From contig AP031352.1 of assembly GCA_037833965.1 (NCBI GenBank), forward strand, positions 10,210,501 to 10,274,500: a DNA stretch of 64,000 bases, written 5' to 3'. Made by a program: the position numbers and the translations under genes. The notes below the pieces were generated by a model that was not told the origin of the DNA, did no database searches, and saw only the letters and a list, made by a program, of their open reading frames with translations. The stretch's first letter is position 1; the number at the start of each line of letters is the position of its first letter. Below, piece after piece: positions 58,820-64,000 of the stretch. The stretch comes from Marchantia polymorpha subsp. ruderalis. Its lineage: Eukaryota; Streptophyta; Marchantiopsida; Marchantiales; Marchantiaceae.

Positions 58820-59780
58820 CCGCGCACATCGGTTTTAATGCAAGGACAATAGGTACAATTCACACACCAGGAAAAATAAAAACGTTTCCCTGCACACGAG
58901 GGACAAAGAAGGTGGCAATTGAAAGCTGTTTATCCTTTTTTCAGTCAGCAATTTTTGCCGGAACACCAAATAAAGGACTGAGGAGTTGGTGGTCAGCCTA
59001 ACAAGCCCACTTGTGATCAAGAGCCGAGGCTTCTGAATGGTGGATATATGCAACATTTTGGGGGTAAAACTGAAGTCAAAGCAACTCCAGTGGCATGAAG
59101 CGTAGTTTCTTATTGCGCTGTTCATATGCTGGAATAGAGGCAATTTGCATGTTTCCTCGCGATCTAAAAGGTTCGACCTAAGTAACCAGGCTGCAGTGCT
59201 CGCTCTGCATCTATGTAAGGCCTACACCCTCTGTTACAGTTCAAAAAAACTTTTAAAAAAAACAACAGTGTTCTAGGTCGGGGGAACACTACAGACCATC
59301 ATAGCCCTGTGAAGATGATTCATGCGAGTGGGAGTCACTATCGAGATTTGTGAGACCCATAACTCAATCCACACTCTTCAGACGTTCAGTAGAAAAGAAA
59401 GGAGAAAAGCACGTCTTATTCTTTCTCATGTCAATTATAGCAGAGAAACTCCAACAATCTACTAAGCCTCTCAACATTCCAGAGTGCAACCAGCGAAAGT
59501 GCAACCTCTGTCGTCATATTTTTCTCTCCACTAGAGTGCCCAGCCCTCCCATCCGCTTCACCACTCCATAGCTCTGACAGGTCTCAATGATGGTGGTACC
59601 TCTGTCACAATCCCTTCCGACGCGCTCGTCCAATCGGCAGAATGTCAAACAGGAAATCGATTGGATTTCAAACTACCGGAGACCTCGCATAAATACCGTC
59701 TTACTACACAACATTTCCTTCCGGAGAAAAAAATACACCTCCAAGTGCTGCTAGGCTCTTCCACCACAACAATTTTCAAT
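58820..59780. other. Upstream flank of the ADNT1-like gene
   Basis: This is mixed-composition spacer that should include the promoter and 5' leader of the minus-strand carrier gene. I see no clear ORF or repeat. Confidence 0.4.
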
Positions 59781-60900
59781 TTTTCCACGTCAATTCACCA
59801 AATCGCAAGATCGCCTCCGTCCGGCTCTTACCGACTCGACCAGCTCCTTCTCTCGCACTATCTCTCTCTCTATCTCTCTCGCTCTCGCTCTCGCACTCCC
59901 TTCCTCCCTCCCTCCCCTTACAAAGGTGCAAGGGAAACGGGATCGTTCCGAAGGAAGCACAAAGCAGTCGGACCGAAGAAGAAAAGGACTCCACACAGGC
60001 GTACGGGAGGGATTTAAGGCCACCGTTATGGCATCCCCAGGCGAGCGACAGAGGCAGGCTCTCGACGAGGGAAGGAAAGGCAAAACCCCTGACGCTGCTG
60101 CTCCTCCTCCTCTGTAGACACTCTGGGCTCCCCTCCCTCCTTCCCTCCTTCCTTCCCCTTGCTCCCTCTTCTTCGGCTCGACTACCGTAGGCAGGCACGC
60201 AGGCGAGGCAAGCAGCAGGCAGCGCGAGCACCAGGGCACCTTCCACCAGACCACCACCACCCCCTCCTCTCCTCCTCCTCCTCCTCTTCCTCTTCCTTCT
60301 TCTTCTTCCCCTCGACCTCGGCCCCCTCTCCTCTCTTGAGCATAAGCAGCAGCAGCAGCAGCAGCTGCGCTCCCTTGCGGCGTGCCATCGAGGCCATAGC
60401 CGCCACGACTCGCCGGGCCCGGGTCACTCGAGAAACTTTTGATTCGCGACGCCAGATGCGAATCTTTTCGCCGGGGCCTGCCCGGCGCGTAGACCCGCGC
60501 CATTTGTCTCCTGCCCCGTCCTCCTTCTCGCCCTTTGTCGCCTGCCCGAGCAGCATTTCCCCCTCCCTGCCCGCTCCACACCCTCTGCAGCCGGTCGCCC
60601 GGTCGCCCGCCCGCCCTTCCCCGGCCGCGACAGAACACAAACCTTTCGACCGCGGGTTGCCGGTGAGTTTCAGCCGTTCGATCCCAGCGAATCCACGCCT
60701 CCGTGAGCCCCCGCTGCCCTCGAGACTCTCCCATCGCATTCTGCTGCTCAACCGAAGATCCGACCCCGGGGACTGCGGACTAACACAAGCTCGCTGGTGC
60801 TTCACTTACCCCTCCTTGTCATCGTGTTTTCGGCCTAAATTTGCAGTCAGTGGTTCGACATGACGTCTGTGAAAGGCATATTTGGCCAAATCATTCTCTG
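59780..60900 (+). promoter_or_regulatory. GC- and pyrimidine-rich region, candidate promoter or 5' leader
   Basis: This block contains CT runs (about 59858-59905), TCC/TTC runs (about 60265-60310) and an AGC run (about 60343-60365), with a sharp rise in C content on the plus strand. Long frames on both strands are low-complexity and most likely chance. Such CT-rich blocks are common in plant core promoters and 5' leaders, so it may start a plus-strand transcript whose coding exons lie beyond the window. That is inference only. Confidence 0.35.
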
Positions 60901-61179
60901 ACAACCGAGTGATCGAGAGAGTGCGAGCTGCCCTCGACTTCCAGTCAGTCTTCCTTCCTTCCGCTGCGGATGTGCGAGTGGGTACTGAAGCCCCATTGTA
61001 TTCGGCGGCCCGTGAGCGCAGCTAGACGAGAGAGATCGTAGGTCGGACGGCCCGTATGCAGATGGAGGCCGTTAAAGATGTCGGTGTAACGATGGCAATT
61101 CCATCGACCGTGGGCCGAGAGACCGACCGTGGTGCTGGCCCCTTCGAAGTCGGGGCTTTGCCCAACTTTGCCCTCTAAA

Positions 61180-64000
61180 TATGTCCCCGACATCGCTATA
61201 CTTCAGCATCGTCTGGCTTGCCACTCGAATATATCTACCTGATGCCCCGGATCCCAATATGTTCACAGATGCTACAATTATGCTTCTGTTGGGCGCACCA
61301 AGGAGTATAGCAAACTGCTATATGATGGACATGGTGCCAGTCCATAGTTCCAAAATTTTATTTTGTTTTACGAAAAAGTTTTCAGAAGAATCTTTATCAA
61401 ATATCGATGTATATATTCTTCTAGAAGGTACCTTTTTTAATACAGTAATATGTAGTTTTAAATTCTAGTGTAGTGTTGGATGAATAGTGTTCCATAATAG
61501 ATGAATTGTAGAATAAAAGCATAACTCAAACATGACCTTGCCGAGAATGAAATGTATGAATGAAGAAAATGATTGTTCATCAGATATGAATGAAGAAAAG
61601 ATTGTTCATCAGATATGAGGTTTTTCTTTATCAACATATCAAGCATGTGCATTACAATAATATTGATTCATGATGTGTTTTCTATCATCATTTTGATGTT
61701 TCTGGTTTGTGTCACATGAAGCAAATGTATTTTAATATTTTGAAAATTAGTCATAAAAAAATAGAATGGTTAGTGGTAATATTTTCAATGTATACTATGA
61801 TATGAATGGAAAATTGGCGTAATAAAATTTTGAAACAATAATTTCAAACAAATAATTTTTTTTGCAATTTAAAATATTCACGATATCTCTAATTTTTTCT
61901 ATTTTTTTAATATTTTTTTAAATCCATATCATGAATTCATATGTTGTATATCAACATATAGTTTTGTCATAATATACAATAACTATACATTAACACAATA
62001 TATCATAAAATTCTTATCAACAAAATTTCACACTGTCATTTTTGTTGTAGTTTATGACATCAAAGTTTGGTGTTAAATTTTTTTATATTAAATAAATTCA
62101 AAAATAATCATCAATCTTAACTTTCTATCATAACACATTTTTAATTTCAAATTTGGAGATTTATCATGACTACACCAAATTTGATCTTCATATCTCAAAT
62201 CTAATCTAGGTAAGTACAAATCAGACATATATGGAGACTAGTTTGATAGTGATAAATGAAATGTAAATGGTATAAGAACATGTATAGTATGACAAACCTT
62301 GCATAGTCTATATTTTGTAATTATTTTGCATATGCACATCATGTTTTAACTTGAATTGAGTTTATTTTATCCATACTAAAAATAATGAAATCAGTAAAAG
62401 TAATTTTTTGGACGCAATTTAAATTTCAAATTGAAATAAGATGAGATATATTAATATATCTATAATTTTTCAACTCCAAAACATTCATTAAATGTAATTA
62501 TTTTTTCTAATAATATAAATTTTCAGATAAAAAATTGAATTAAAATACTGGTATTGATATTATCACAAATTTGATTTTTTTACATATTGATATAATATAA
62601 AAAATACCCCAAAAGTATTAACCATGATTCTTTGAACATCTATGTTGTAATTTAATACTAGTATAAGTTTAAGATGAGTTCTTATTTTAATCGATTTGTT
62701 CCAATATAGCTCTAGATTTACATTTATACATAATGTGTTGCACACATACTTACTACAACTAATCTTCATATATTCATTACTTAAAACATTGGTATTGCAC
62801 AAATCAATCATTACATACATTATCAAAATTCATACTCTGAATTCATGTATACAAGATGTTTTTTATTGACCACATGAGAATGGATTGATTTTAAATTGCC
62901 ACAATTAATTTTAACATCATCCAGAAATAAAATTTTGGATTGAGTAATACTGATCAATCTAAACAACGTATACGATGAGAATCACAATATGAAATGCAAT
63001 TACAAAAAAAATGACATGAAATTACAAAAATCATATCAAATTTTTACAGTTAGATAATCATAATTGAATATAAATATCAAGAAGTAATTTGAAATCTTTC
63101 ATTTAAATGAAATTCATCAAGAATTATAAAATTTAAACCAGACTCTAGTATGAATAATTAAGCTTTGAAAAAGGTAATGAAAAAGGTTTTTGAAAAAAAA
63201 TTAAGCCTAGAAAATTTCAGATCCATTTTATAATCTGAATTTTATTCATTATATATATACATCTATGCATGATACAAAACATGCATGTGTCTTTTTGATA
63301 TACATCATGCAATATGCAATAGAAAGATTTAAGACAATTAATTTACTAAATATTGGTTCGTTGATTCTTATCATTTATATAAGTCTTTCTACCCTACCTT
63401 TCAGTACATAATACAACGACAAACTCAAAATTGTAATGAGACATTTATGTTCTTGATTTGCAAAAAATATGAACTAGATTGTAGGTTTTCTGAAAAGAGA
63501 ATCATCCGATTAATCTCTAGATTTTCAATACAACTTGTACTCAATTATTGTTGACAAAAAAGAAATTCTGAGTAACATCTTCTATTGGTCATGCCGGTGA
63601 AATATTCTGTAGACCAAATCTCTCATCTAAATTGTTCATGCGTAACCCCATGCAACTTGTTCTTGTAGTAACTTGTAGTGGTAGCCATTGAAGAGTAATG
63701 AAAATAGAAAAATACATTCAAGCAGGTTCACATGTGATTGAACCATGATGATTAGTTCTAGAATGTCGACTTCCGTATTGAAATGTGAAAATAAATTGTA
63801 TACAAAGTAATATTTCGAAGGAAACCGAAGAAGGGTGGATGTGGGATAATTGACCAGTTGTTGCGAACGCCTGCGATTCCTGCAGTGGTCACTTGGAGGC
63901 ATCGAAAGGGAAATGTGAAAGATATTGTGATTATATAATTCAATTCATTATCTTGGGAGCAACCGAGAAATCGAAGGGAAAAAAATAATTCTAAAGCTGG
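61180..64000. other. Strongly AT-rich region without visible genes
   Basis: About 2.8 kb of very AT-rich DNA with many A and T runs. The longest frames are under 100 codons and look random. No LTR, tRNA or coding motif was seen. It may be a long intron, old repeat debris or a matrix-attachment-like spacer. Confidence 0.5.

Noticed and set aside
60159-60863. 234-codon plus-strand frame and overlapping long minus-strand frames
   Set aside because: They consist of runs of Ser, Pro, Arg or Glu from microsatellite-like DNA on both strands; no domain or conserved block is visible.

Overview
The window looks like nuclear DNA of a land plant. The host genes are plant-type (an ADNT1-like mitochondrial carrier, an EG45/plant-natriuretic-peptide-like secreted protein, a REB1-like Myb protein, a plant-type FCP1/NIF-domain protein). 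They carry GT-AG introns of about 0.1-1 kb and sit between AT-rich spacers. A bryophyte, perhaps a liverwort such as Marchantia, is my best guess, but that is inference and not proven by any single feature.

The left half (1-32494) is almost entirely LTR-retrotransposon DNA of two related families. Family B is present as two abutting LTR copies (before 1 to 3792, and 3793-7830) and as a fragment at 12344-15207. Family A is one Ty3/gypsy element on the minus strand at 9306-32494, flanked by the target duplication CGAAT. It has two ~4.8 kb LTRs, a primer site matching plant tRNA-Asp, a gag-protease ORF, a pol region and a polypurine tract. A family A solo LTR (18577-23445, target duplication ACACC) sits in its pol region in the opposite orientation, and the family B fragment sits in its 3' LTR. 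The two LTRs are nearly identical by eye, so the insertion is young.

The most unusual feature is that LTRs of both families encode a large protein (up to 1008 residues as it stands). The ORF lies upstream of the LTR's own TATA box, so in U3. The protein has a conserved N-terminal domain, a low-complexity linker built on short DNA palindromes, and a C-terminal coiled coil. I recognise no known family. The placement recalls the mouse mammary tumour virus sag gene, and even solo LTRs carry it.

The right half is host DNA: a decayed RNA polymerase I second-subunit (NRPA2) fragment with a local fold-back (32990-33755, +); an intronless gene for a membrane protein with an internal duplication (34616-36565, -); a worn gypsy remnant (about 39690-40030); an FCP1-like gene (42069-43091, +); a two-exon EG45-domain gene (45311-46580, +); a nine-exon REB1-like Myb gene (49165-53575, -); and an eight-exon ADNT1-like carrier gene (55806-58813, -). 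A pyrimidine- and GC-rich stretch (59780-60900) that may be a promoter or leader follows, and then a very AT-rich tail (61180-64000) with no gene that I can see. I found no rRNA, tRNA or CRISPR array.
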